In this document: positions 24,872 through 34,297 of the stretch, in pieces | Layout of the letters: each line of letters starts with the position of its first letter | Numbering within the stretch: the first letter of the stretch is position 1 | DNA from: Nigrospora sphaerica | Lineage: Eukaryota; Ascomycota; Sordariomycetes; Amphisphaeriales; Apiosporaceae | Length of the DNA stretch: 64,000 bases | Reading direction: 5' to 3' | Assembly: GCA_018287875.1 (NCBI GenBank) | Contig: JAGVVL010000009.1 | Coordinates: forward strand, 3,472,001 to 3,536,000 | Notes under the pieces: generated by a model | The model's database searches: none | What the model was told of the DNA's origin: nothing | What the model saw: only the letters and a program-made list of their open reading frames with translations | Translations under genes and position numbers: made by a program

Positions 24872-25327
24872 TGAAGAAGCGTTGTGAGAAATGACATTGA
24901 TCTGCGTAACATCGGGGTACTACGAAGAGATGTCAATTAAACCCAGAGGTATCCATAGCGACGAACTAATAAATATGTAATGAAAAAGGGGAAGCGAGAC
25001 CTTGCCAGATTCCAAGGATGAAGAACTACTCGAATAGGAGGGTGATGTTGCACTTTCCGTCTCCAGCTCGATACTTTTTGATAATGTCTCTGTTATCGTG
25101 TTCGCGAAAGGCGCGTTGGCGATCTTCGTCGGGCATGAACCCGTCATACAGAAGAAGTTCTGGTCTTTCAGCGAAGGGGGGGTCACGCAGGTCGAGAGAG
25201 CAAGTATAATAGCGCAGAGCAGAATACACATCGAAAGCCAAATCCCCTGCCATTCCCGCCAGAACCGAGCAGGTGAACTTATCCGCCACGTAAATCCCAC
25301 CGGTGTTGGAGGGACTTCAGGCGTCAT
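24833..25327 (-). CDS. Possible small membrane protein, unrecognised
   Basis: An ATG at 25327 opens a frame with one strong membrane segment (WLSMCILLCAIILALSTC, residues ~30-47) followed by cysteines (FFCMTGSC) and a serine-rich stretch. It reads straight to a stop at 24920. Alternatively, AAG|GTCTCG at 25001 serves as donor and TTCGTAG as acceptor, and a second short exon (starting YPDVTQINVISHN) ends at 24833, in phase. The second version would overlap the last exon of the convergent gene by 39 bases. Codon choice in this frame looks more natural than in the overlapping 87-codon frame at 25289..25026, but neither has a recognised family. Treat as tentative. Confidence 0.3.
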
Positions 25328-25524
25328 CTAAGTTGCGCAATTCTGTCACAATCACGGCGATTCAATTGCCACAAGATACTCACACGGTCAGGCTGAATGA
25401 GATGGAACCTGTGAGGATTCTCTCTGTCTGTCACTCGACGTAGTGCATTTAAGTTACGGGAAATTCGATGTAGCTGGTGACCGCGGGGAGGGGGAAAAAT
25501 AAAAAGGGAGGGATATACCAAAAC

Positions 25525-25529
25525 AAAAA
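25525..25529 (-). terminator. RNA polymerase III terminator of tRNA-Trp
   Basis: Five T residues on the minus strand, starting eight bases after the last tRNA base. Confidence 0.8.
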
Positions 25530-25537
25530 TAGAACAT

Positions 25538-25609
25538 TGACCCTGACCCGATTTGAACGGATAACCTTCAGGACTGGAATCTGACGCGCTACCGTTGCGC
25601 CACAAGGCC
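25538..25609 (-). tRNA. tRNA-Trp (anticodon CCA), no intron
   Basis: A 72-base cloverleaf on the minus strand. The acceptor stem is GGCCTTG with CAGGGTC and discriminator A. The D arm is GCGC-AACGGTA-GCGC. The anticodon arm is TCAGA-TTCCAGT-CCTGA with CCA at positions 34-36. The T arm is ATCCG-TTCAAAT-CGGGT. The internal box B GTTCAAATC and a D-arm box A are present, as is a T5 terminator. The closing pair of the anticodon stem (31-39) is A-C, a mismatch; all other stems pair, with a G-T at 2-71. CCA decodes UGG as tryptophan. The chance frames that cross this gene on both strands are not proteins. Confidence 0.9.
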
Positions 25610-26444
25610 TTTGTTGGAAGAAATGAGGCTTATGCATTACTATACTCCAGCTACATATTGAAACTCTAGGCGGAGGACACAACCCCCCAAAAATGGTAAA
25701 GATACCTACCTAAAAGACAAAAGAGCGGCATTGTTAACGTTAATCGAGGATTTTTGCGAATCATAGCGATCAATGGGTGGCGCAATATGGCAGCGTAGTC
25801 AGTTCCAAGCACTTACTGACCCGTCCTTTGCCTGACACGTCGGTTCCGCGATATCCTGTTACTATCCAAGCCATTTTCAGTACAACACTCGGAGTGAGGC
25901 CCTGGAAATTCCGGAAAGCATTTGCGGTGGTTCCAGAAAGCCCGGGCTTTGCGTCAGTGCTGCAATGCAAGACAAGGCTGGGGACCACTGGGTTCTGCTA
26001 CATACCTCGCCGGGGCCTGGCGGTTTGTCACTTTCGAGGGAGGCAGGCCTACACCGTGATTGTAGGCAAAGATTTGTTTTAGTAAACATTCTCTTCTCGG
26101 GGCGCTTGTTCTTAGTAGCCAAAGAGACCGGACAGGCCCATCAGTGGCACAGGAGAGATGCCAGCCTTGCCTGCGCGCATACTCTTGGTTGTAGCCCGGC
26201 CTAGGAAAGCCCATGGCACCCCACCGAGTTGGCTGACAGTCGCAAAGGAGAGCTACCGTGCACCCGTGAGACACTATTGCCTGTGCGCGGCGGAACGTGA
26301 ATTGACAGGAAGCAAAGCCGAGAAGCGGCGGCAAGTCTCGAAGAGCTCGCTGAGTTTGATTCTTTTTGGTATCTACCAGTTCCCAATCCCGAACGCCGTA
26401 CGATGCAGCCGCGAAAGCAATTCCTTCCTTCGTCGCTACCCTCT
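25610..26444. other. Intergenic, between tRNA-Trp and PRP17
   Basis: Nothing supported beyond the probable 3' UTR of PRP17, on the side near 26444. Confidence 0.4.
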
Positions 26445-28049
26445 CTAATCAAAATAACGGATGGTTCCATCATTGCCGGCGGCCACCACCTTGCTCGTCT
26501 CCTGGGGGTGCCACTCCACGCAAGTGATGGCTTCCGTGCCGGCCTGGAGTTTGTGATACATCTTGCAAGTCTTCCAGTCCCAGAAGCACACGTAGCCTGC
26601 AGAATCGCCCGACGCCAGAAATTGTCCGTCGGGGCTGATGGAGACATCGATGGCCGTGCCCGCGTTGTTATGGCCTCTGTAGCTCTTTTTCCGGTTCTGG
26701 CGGAACTTATCCGTGGCGCCATAGACAAGGATCTGATTATCCGAAGACTGGTAGGCGACGTATTTGCCCGACGGATGAAGCGCCGCCCGAGTCATGGGGT
26801 ACATGTAGGGCTCGGCAATGTACTTGATGGGGACAGGGATGTTGTAGTCCCATGCCCGAAGCGACTTGTCGTCCGAGGTAGTCATGAAGCGGCGGTTATC
26901 GTCGACGAAAACGATGGTGTTGATCGCGTTGAGATGGTGGTCGTACTCCTGTACCATCTCACGTGTGCGCGTGTCCCACTGGACGATCTTCTTGTCCGAC
27001 ATACCCGCCAGGAACTCGTGCGAGTGCTCAGGCGAGGGGTTGAATCGGATGACGTGGGGTGTCTTGCCTGTGGTGAACTTGTTGATGCATACACCGGTCT
27101 CGGTATCCCACAGCTTGATCATGCGGTCGTATGACGCCGACAGGAATTGGGTGCCGGACGCGTTGAAAGAAAGATCCGAAATGGCCTTGGTGTGGCCCTT
27201 GTAGGAGCGCAGCAGTTCTCGCTGGTGGTATACGTCGTAAATCTTGACCGTTGTGTCCGCGCCTCCCGAGAGCAGCAGGTGCCCCGAGTTGGGAAAGAAG
27301 CGTAAGCCAGTAACAGCCTTGCCTCCATGCTCCTTCCAGGTGTGAACGAGCTTCTTGGGGATAAAATTGGTAATGCTGCCGACCTCTTTGCGGAGATCGA
27401 CGTCGAGGTCTTGCGGTACGTGCATGTACGTCCTTCCCTGGTAGTCGAATTCCGCCGACCCGTGGAACACGGTCGACTCCTCGCCCAGCTCCTCGACCTC
27501 TTTCCGTTTGGCCAGCGATTCGGCCGGCGCGGAGACGACGGTGCCACTGGGGACGATGTCGGCATCTTCTCCGTCATCCGTCACGTACACGACTTCTTCG
27601 TCGCTCCCTATCTCCTCTCCCTCGGCAACCTCGACTTCGTCAAACTCGGGTCGCTTGTACCGCGCCCAAGGACCGACGTAGGCGTCGTCGCCGTCGGCGA
27701 CAGTGGCATTCCCCTTGCCCTCGCGCCCGGCGCGTATGCGCTTGGCTTCGGCCTTGGCCTGCTCGCCAGTTTGGTACTCGCGTTGGGGCCCGCCAGCGCG
27801 TTCTATCGCGCGGTGTTTGCTGCGGAATGTGTGTTCCGAGACAAAAGTCTCTTCGGCGGTGCCGGTCAGGACATTCTTGCGCTTGAGGGCGCTGCTCTCG
27901 TCGCGATAGGGATTCGCAGGGCCCATCTTCGGTCGCGCCAGATCCTCGCCAGTGTATGGCACCACGGCATGGTCAGGTTGGTCGGTTTCGCGGAGGACGA
28001 GGGCATCCTGCGACGCCATATTTGGCGGATACTGTCCGAATTCGGCCAT
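26445..28049 (-). CDS. PRP17: Prp17/Cdc40, WD40 pre-mRNA splicing factor
   Basis: Prp17 joins the spliceosome for the second catalytic step (family knowledge). Single exon of 534 residues from the first in-frame ATG (MAEFGQYPP). An ATG eleven codons on (MASQDALVLRE) is an alternative. The frame is open upstream to about 28109 without an ATG. The N-terminal ~235 residues carry family signatures: GPANPYRDE, VGPWARYKRPEFDEVEV and an acidic SDEEVVYVTDDGEDAD, plus the characteristic EFDYQGRTYMHVPQDL. Seven WD repeats follow (residues ~240-534), with clear blades such as HLLLSGGADTTVKIYDVY, QFLSASYDRMIKLWD, KKIVQWDTR and FLASGDSAGYVCFWDW. Animal and many fungal Prp17 proteins have some extra N-terminal residues; I found no upstream exon for them here. 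Confidence 0.93.
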   Translation of the reverse strand: MAEFGQYPPNMASQDALVLRETDQPDHAVVPYTGEDLARPKMGPANPYRDESSALKRKNVLTGTAEETFVSEHTFRSKHRAIERAGGPQREYQTGEQAKAEAKRIRAGREGKGNATVADGDDAYVGPWARYKRPEFDEVEVAEGEEIGSDEEVVYVTDDGEDADIVPSGTVVSAPAESLAKRKEVEELGEESTVFHGSAEFDYQGRTYMHVPQDLDVDLRKEVGSITNFIPKKLVHTWKEHGGKAVTGLRFFPNSGHLLLSGGADTTVKIYDVYHQRELLRSYKGHTKAISDLSFNASGTQFLSASYDRMIKLWDTETGVCINKFTTGKTPHVIRFNPSPEHSHEFLAGMSDKKIVQWDTRTREMVQEYDHHLNAINTIVFVDDNRRFMTTSDDKSLRAWDYNIPVPIKYIAEPYMYPMTRAALHPSGKYVAYQSSDNQILVYGATDKFRQNRKKSYRGHNNAGTAIDVSISPDGQFLASGDSAGYVCFWDWKTCKMYHKLQAGTEAITCVEWHPQETSKVVAAGNDGTIRYFD

Positions 28050-29057
28050 GTTGACGCGATTCCGGGTCGAGACGGGTTGCCGGGTTGCGCTGAGATCGTG
28101 CTCGGCCAAGAGGTAAGTGACTTTTTAATGGAAAGTTGACGATTGGCAGTACTTGGGAAATGACGTTTCCAGCTGGTTAGCCGCCAGCTGCGAAATCGTA
28201 GCAAGCTCACGTGACAGCTGTCAGGAGCGAACGGCGTTGGACTGTCCGTCTGTAAACCGAATCGCCACCAATTGAGTACCTTCTCATGCAGTATGAAGTT
28301 TTCTTTCTGCAGATAAGGGTGCAGGCGACGAAAGACTACATATACATGTTTGCTTGATTAGAAACCGAGCGTCGATATATTGCTGTGGCAACGTGGCGAT
28401 GCAGTCCGCAAGTGGCAGGTACATATAGTCCATAGCGGGCGTGCTAATGCATGTGTTGAGAGGCTGGTCTGCGCATATCGGGGTAGCTCGAGGTCAGTCA
28501 TGCTCCGCGTGTCTTTCTTGCGACATGTGATAGCCTGCCTACATTTCATAGGAGCTACCAGTTGCCCAGCTGTAGCACGCCATTCGGGAGTCGCAAGTTC
28601 ACAGGAGTAGGGGTATTAGTGGCGTTGCATTATATTTAACCCTCATACGTGATATCCAGCGCTGAACCGGGACACCACTAGCGTTGACCAGCCAGTACGA
28701 TACCCAGACCGTGACCCTCGCCGCGTTCCACTTGAGACCACTCAAGCCGCAGCTCAGGCGCCCAGCTATGCATAAAAGCTCCATGGCTGCTACTGTTGAG
28801 CCGTCGTTTTCTTTCATCTAATCATACCATCTTCGTTGCTTCCGTTTCCAACATGTCGTCCGTCTGTCAAATAAGTCAAGTCGCTGCCCAACATACCGCC
28901 GCTCGTTCATCATAACTTCGCTGGTGTACCGCATCTAGGACCTACGGCACTGCGTTGTCCTGCACCAGCTGGGTCCTGTATATACTGCTCGTATTTGGGT
29001 AACAAAATGTGCCCCACGCACCCTTGGTATGCGGTATGGAGCGCACCGTGGGGGCTC
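28050..29057. other. Intergenic between PRP17 and ERV14
   Basis: Promoter of PRP17 on one side and 3' flank of ERV14 on the other. No gene seen. Confidence 0.45.
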
Positions 29058-29701
29058 TTAGTGCGTCTCGTCCTTGATCAGAGCGACGATCATGCTGTAC
29101 AGGTAGAAGAAGAACATGATGAGGTGGAAACCCAGTTTAACGAAGGACTCCTGCACGTCGTATTTGTTAGTCACCACAACGCGCGAACAGTTTCTGAATT
29201 CACGGCGGCTTGCCTTTTTGTGAACATTGAGCTTCCGGAAGATCTCGGTGGCATCCAGGAGATGCGTGTTCTCGACGATCCTATAGGGCGGGTTAGCATC
29301 ACGCATACACGCGTCTGCCTGGGGTAATTGCCACACGCACTTCTTAATGTTCCAGGCAAGCAGAGGCAGGTTGAGAATCAGAGCCAGCCAGTACCCGTTG
29401 ATCAGAAACAGGAATGTCAGGAAACCGTGCACAGCAGCCTCGGGGATGATGTAGGTGTTCAGGCGGTTGCAGAGGTCGATGGGGTTGATGTAGTCACTGT
29501 AGCGGGGTTGGAAAGATTAGCATGACGTGTGGGCAAGCCGGACTTGAGGGTGCCGCGACCAGCTCCGATGCTGGCGAAACGCAACGCGGTGACGACATAC
29601 CATTCCAAGTCGCTGTACATGATGGTGAAGAAGACCTGCAGGAACAGGTTGACGGCATTTATGAGCACGGCAAAGAGGTACAACCACGCTTCGCCCGACA
29701 T
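29058..29701 (-). CDS. ERV14: Erv14/cornichon family ER export cargo receptor
   Basis: Erv14 is a COPII cargo receptor that packs transmembrane proteins into ER-to-Golgi vesicles (family knowledge). Exons 29701..29601, 29496..29341, 29280..29214 and 29150..29058 give 138 residues, the usual family length. Every block is diagnostic: [39 protein letters not shown], then [19 protein letters not shown] and [18 protein letters not shown], and finally [19 protein letters not shown]. Three membrane segments are visible. Introns 1 and 2 are GT-AG. Intron 3 (29213..29151, 63 bp) begins GCAAGC, has a perfect CTAAC branch and ends GTGCAG, so it is a GC-AG intron. It contains no in-frame stop and is divisible by three, so without removing it one would call a 159-residue protein with an insert between HKK and ESF. 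Confidence 0.96.
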
Positions 29702-31902
29702 GTTGGCGGTGTTGGTGGGACTCGGCGTCGGCTTGACGAGAGGTGGCGGAGGGAGGAAAGAGGATGGCGATGACGACGCGGGCGCGGGCAGACGAGGAGC
29801 AGTTTCGAGGCCGGGACGGCAGCTGCGACGAGGACGCGGACGAGTGCGACGATGTGCGTTTGCTGCGCAGCGGTGGTTGCCTTCGTGGCGTGAGCGGGCA
29901 AGAGGATGAGGTAGCAAATAGGCTTGTTGGCAAAAAATTGCGCTCGATCAATTTGGGACGGAAGCTTAGGGTAGCTTCAAATGGGCGGTTTCCAGGCGGC
30001 TCGCACTTAGATATGGGGCACAAGTTGGGAGTTCCGGGATGGGATGGGGGTCGAGACCACCTGTCAACAAGAAACGGGTCCGATGCACAGATAATAGGGT
30101 GCCGGAGGAGGAGGAGATAAATTTTCGTCGTCCGTGGACCTGGCAGGAGAGGTAGTATCCGGCAAGCGGGAGGGTGAGATGGAGGAGTAGTTGGGTATAG
30201 ATAGATAGGGTAGGTACAAGGTTCTTAGTTCGTCTGTAGGGGGAGGTTGGTCGGCCAGTGGTCTGGTCGGGCCTGGCCTGGTCTTCGGCTGTGTTGCGCG
30301 AGCGGTGATGCCATTCCCCATGCGAGGGCTTGCTTGCTTGGGCAGGCCGAGACGAAAGGTACCTACCTACCTCCAACGTGGGATGGGGAAGCCGGTGCCC
30401 GTTTCTACGATGTCATTCTCAGTACGTATGGTTGCCAGCAGGGCAACGCCGCCTCCTCTTCTCCAGGGCTCCCGCCCACTCGGGGCTGCCACCGTCGTAG
30501 GTAGAGAGCTGGAGGGAGGGGGCGGAGTGGGATACCTACCTATGAAAACGGCACCCCGCTGTAAGAGGGGGACCGTACGTACGTAGTATACCCGGATGGA
30601 TAGACGAGGTTGTATTCGTACGCCGCCCACAACGCCTACATCACACCTACAACTAGCATTTTAGATCCATCCTGACGGTACAGGCTGCCCGGCTGACAGC
30701 CTCTTAGATCCCGTCCTTCTCCTGTCGCAGAGGTACACGGTTATGGGTGATTGTTCCACGGGGTAGGTATCATTTCCCGCCATCTCGTGCCTCCTCCTCC
30801 CCCACTTCCCATCGGTGGCCAGCCGACTAATCGGGTCCTATGCCATCCCAGCCCAGCACAGTAGGAAGCCCATCTCGGCCTTGGCCCGGGCGCGCCGGGG
30901 GAGGGTGTGGGGAGACAGTGCTTACCGGACAATTGGGCAGATATTCGAGATGGGATTTTCTCCGCCTCCCGCCACTGGCACGGGCTGCGCTGGAGCTTGG
31001 CCGTTGAAGCTCTATGCACGGGCTTGGTGGAATGGCTCAGATGGGAGGGAAGGGATGAGATAGATGGGTGAGGATCCATGCGCATCCCACCTCTTAGCCC
31101 CCCATCTAGTTGAGCCAGGGCTGCTTGGTGCTCCATGGCAGGTACCGATCGGTTCAGCAGCCGCATAAGAGCCTAAACTCGATAACGTGAGGCTGCATCT
31201 CTGGCCGCCTCACGTCAGACGGGGCCATCCACGTATCACTACTCGTACAATTCCGTACATAAAGTGTAAATTACGTATATCTGTAGAGTAAGTAACCAAC
31301 CTCCCAGATCTCCGTTCGATTAAGCTCGCACGCAGTGCCCGATACCTAACCGCATGGACCCGACGGAGCGCAGGCAACCTTGCTCCTCAATGGGGGGGAG
31401 GTACTCCCGTGCATACAACCACGGAGAGCTTGAAACGACTCGTCCGCCGGTATCGCCCATCCTAGCTCGCGATCCTGACAGGCTGCAATGCAAATCCTCA
31501 TGGCGCTACGTCTTGTCCTTGACTGTACTGAATCCGACTGTACACAGATCGCCCCAGCGATATCAGGACTGCATGTGGTGCTGGGTGTCGCCGCCAAGCT
31601 GCCACATGCCCTTTGTTATAGAAAGTTTACATATAGGTAACAGGAATTTGGTACCTTTTTGGTTAAGTAGGCGCCCGAGGTAAGGATTACGATGATCAGC
31701 TATACCAGCAGTGATCGGCGCAGAGCGTCTCTTCAGCCCTACACCCAACCCGCTCTTATCTCAGTCGGTCCTCGGTAGTCGGGAGCATGAATGGGAACCG
31801 TCGACCAGCAGGCATTGCACCTGCTCGTTAAATATGTACCCAATCTACTATCTGCGGTATAGGATGCCATCTCCATCGCCGAATCGGGCGGGCCCAGTCG
31901 CT
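29702..31902. other. Intergenic between ERV14 and MAP1
   Basis: Holds the ERV14 5' flank and the MAP1 3' flank. TACCTACC words recur (near 30360 and 30535), with a reverse-complement copy near 30760. No supported gene. Confidence 0.45.
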
Positions 31903-33316
31903 CTAGGCTCCACTCGCACCATTCTCAGCAGTCGGCATAGGTTCCGGGCCGCCAGGGGAATTCGGTAACCGAGCCGTCAGGATCTCGACACCATCCTCAG
32001 TCACCAGCATGGTGTGTTCTGTTGCGAGTTAGCGCATCGCCGCCTTACAGGGGCAGGCAAAATCTAATACGTACCAAACTGCGCCGTCTTCTTGCCATCT
32101 ATAGTGGTGCTGGTCCAGTTGTCGGGCCATGTGACGTCGCGGTATCGGCCCAGCGCAATCATGGGCTCGATGGTGAAGGTCATGCCCGGCTTGCATTCGC
32201 CGATGGCCTTGTTCTTGGCGTAGTGAGGAACGTTGGGGGCGCAGTGGAAAGTGCTGTTGATGCCGTGGCCACAGTATGTCCTGATGACGCTGCAGTTCCT
32301 GTCCTTGGCGTGCTTCTCGATAACGTTGCCGAATTCGCGGATCAGAGTGCCCGGCTTCACCAGTTTGATGGCTTCTTCCAAGCACTCGCGGGCCGTTTCG
32401 ACCACTCTGACCGTGTCGGGGTCGGCCTTGGCCCGGTCACCAACATAGTAAGTCTCGTTCAGGTCACCATGGTAGCCCTCGTGGTACAGGGTGACGTCCA
32501 GGTTGATAATGTCGCCGTCCACCAGCGCACGCTGGTCGGGAATGCCGTGGCAAATAACCTCGTTCGGCGATGTACATATCGACTTGGGAAAGAAGTTGTA
32601 GTTCAGAGGCGAAGGGTACGACTGTGACCGGAACCCAGATCAGCAAAAGCGTGGACACGGGGGCGACGGTGCCATCTCACATTCCGTTCTATGCAGGCGT
32701 TGTGGCAGACTTCGTCCAGGTAGTCGGTGGTGACTCCCGGCTTCACCTCGGCAGCGACAATGTCGAGAACCTCTCGCGCCAGGCGGCAGACCTTGCGCAT
32801 ACCCTCCTGACCCTTGGCATCCAAGATCTCGATCTTATTCCTGCTCAGTGCTCGGGCCTTTGGTATGCCAGAGGCAGCGTAGTCGGGATGGGGAATCGAC
32901 TTGGGCACGGTGCGTCGCGGCGACAGCGGGTAGACGGGTCGCAAGGGCCCGGTGAAGGAGTAAGTCGGGAAAGGGTTGAAGTGGCCAGTCGCTGGATCAG
33001 GTTTAGAGACGACCTTCGGAGGGATGATGTTGTGAAAGATACCGTTCTGGGTCTTGCCTTCGGCCGTCTTGTGCATCGACTTGTGATCGGCCTGTTGGTA
33101 GGGCGCATCCCCGTCAGTCTTCGGGGCCATGGCAGAGCCTCGCAGCCGAGAGCACGTTCGTTCTCATACCCAGTTCTTCTTAAAGCAGTCCTGCGAGCAG
33201 AAGAAGCTGCCCTTGATGTCCAGCTTCAGGCACGTAGGGCACTGCAGCGACCCGGCATCGTTTTCGCAGTCCTTTCCCAGGCACTTCTTCTTGGCCGCGG
33301 GTTCGGTGTCGGCCAT
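31903..33316 (-). CDS. MAP1: Methionine aminopeptidase type 1
   Basis: It removes the initiator methionine from nascent proteins at the ribosome. Exons 33316..33170, 33091..32681, 32621..32075 and 32018..31903 join in frame to 406 residues; all introns are GT-AG, 56-78 bp. Residues 1-49 form the N-terminal zinc-finger module ([24 protein letters not shown]) that tethers the enzyme to ribosomes. A linker ([20 protein letters not shown]) leads to the pita-bread catalytic domain. Metal ligands are visible: D in [10 protein letters not shown] and D in [12 protein letters not shown] after [12 protein letters not shown] in FTIEPMI, and E in the last exon ([10 protein letters not shown]). [16 protein letters not shown] is also typical. 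The start is the ATG before the zinc finger. The gene diverges from kynurenine 3-monooxygenase, with about 1 kb between starts. Confidence 0.96.
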
Positions 33317-34293
33317 CTTTTCGCGATGGTTGTGTGTGCCGGCCGGAAGGACAGCTGTCTACTGCACGGGATGGATGCTCGAGAGGTCGAGAGAAGGAAG
33401 CGGTAGGGAGCTGGGGACACACGGGATTTCCAGATGCAGCCGTCTCTCTTTGTACGACCAAGGTAAAGTTCTTTCTACAAAGCGCAAAGCGTGAAGCGGA
33501 AGAAAAGCGGTTCGCCGTACGATGTGAAAAAGAACCTAGTCAGCTAAGCTACCAACCAACATTGATCCCTCCGTAGTTAACGGCGAAGTGGGGAGGCATG
33601 TTTCTCTCCATAGTGGGGATGGACGGCATCCCACAAGAGCCGGACTGCTCGCGTAGGTGCTTGTACCAAAGGGCGTACAGGCCTACTTCCAAAGGGCGTA
33701 CCTGGAGGCCGACTTACAAGGCGCATACAAGTATCGCAAGAAGCATCCACTCGGTGTACAAACATGGCAACTGCTATATAACCTAGGTGCATCCTTCCCA
33801 TATACCTCCAGCATGGTATAACTTACCTTGAGGCTGGGATCCGTCACTTGCCTCATCACAGCGAGCTGGGCCAGTCCCAGTGAACAAGCAGACTCCGTGA
33901 AGAGACCAACCAGCATCGTCGCATTTGATCTCCCATAACCGCATGCACTAAAAATTGGGTGCTCGCATAGGTAGGTACTGTACCTCGCTAACTAAGAAGG
34001 GATAGCACTAAATCGACTTAGTAGGTAAGTTACGAAGTACATGACTTAGCTCTTCATGTCCAAGGTTACATATTGGTAGCTACTCCCATGCTCCCCAGGG
34101 CATGTTCCGACGCAAGCCCACTGTTAGCCCGAGGTAAGCCGGTGCCTTCCCTTATCACTTCCGCGATGTTCATCCGGATCATCACATCCGCGATGCTCAT
34201 CCGATTGATAACTTCCGCGATGCTCATCCGACTGCCTCTTCTTCCCTCACCTCCTGAGAACAACAACACAACTTCAACCCATCTTAGGACGCA
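33317..34293. other. Divergent promoter region of MAP1 and kynurenine 3-monooxygenase
   Basis: About 1 kb. The BNA4-proximal 210 bases carry an upstream ORF and a 27-bp tandem repeat (separate entries). GGTAGGTA words occur near 33970 and 34020. No further gene seen. Confidence 0.5.
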
Positions 34294-34297
34294 ATGA
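34088..34297 (+). promoter_or_regulatory. Candidate upstream ORF overlapping the BNA4 start by ATGA
   Basis: An ATG at 34088 opens 69 codons that end at TGA 34295-34297. This overlaps the BNA4 ATG at 34294-34296, so the two share ATGA. Each of the three 27-bp repeats inside contains another in-frame ATG (34166, 34193, 34220). Any transcript whose leader is longer than about 75 bases therefore meets at least one upstream ATG of this frame before the BNA4 start. A role in reducing or regulating BNA4 translation by termination-reinitiation is inference; the transcription start is unknown. Confidence 0.4.
34150..34230. repeat. Three tandem 27-bp repeats in the BNA4 leader
   Basis: Units 34150..34176, 34177..34203 and 34204..34230 share the core TCCGCGATG(C/T)TCATCCG. 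The unit is a whole number of codons, and the repeats encode a near-identical nine-residue peptide (ITSAM-IR type) in the upstream ORF. Confidence 0.9.

Noticed and set aside
25324..25682. Short peptides across the tRNA locus on the minus strand
   Set aside because: These are the tRNA-Trp gene read as protein; such translations often pollute databases as small hypothetical proteins.
26403..28139. Long plus-strand frames of 243 and 270 codons
   Set aside because: Antisense to the clearly coding WD40 gene PRP17.
32022..33406. Plus-strand frames of 201 and 278 codons
   Set aside because: Antisense to methionine aminopeptidase exons.
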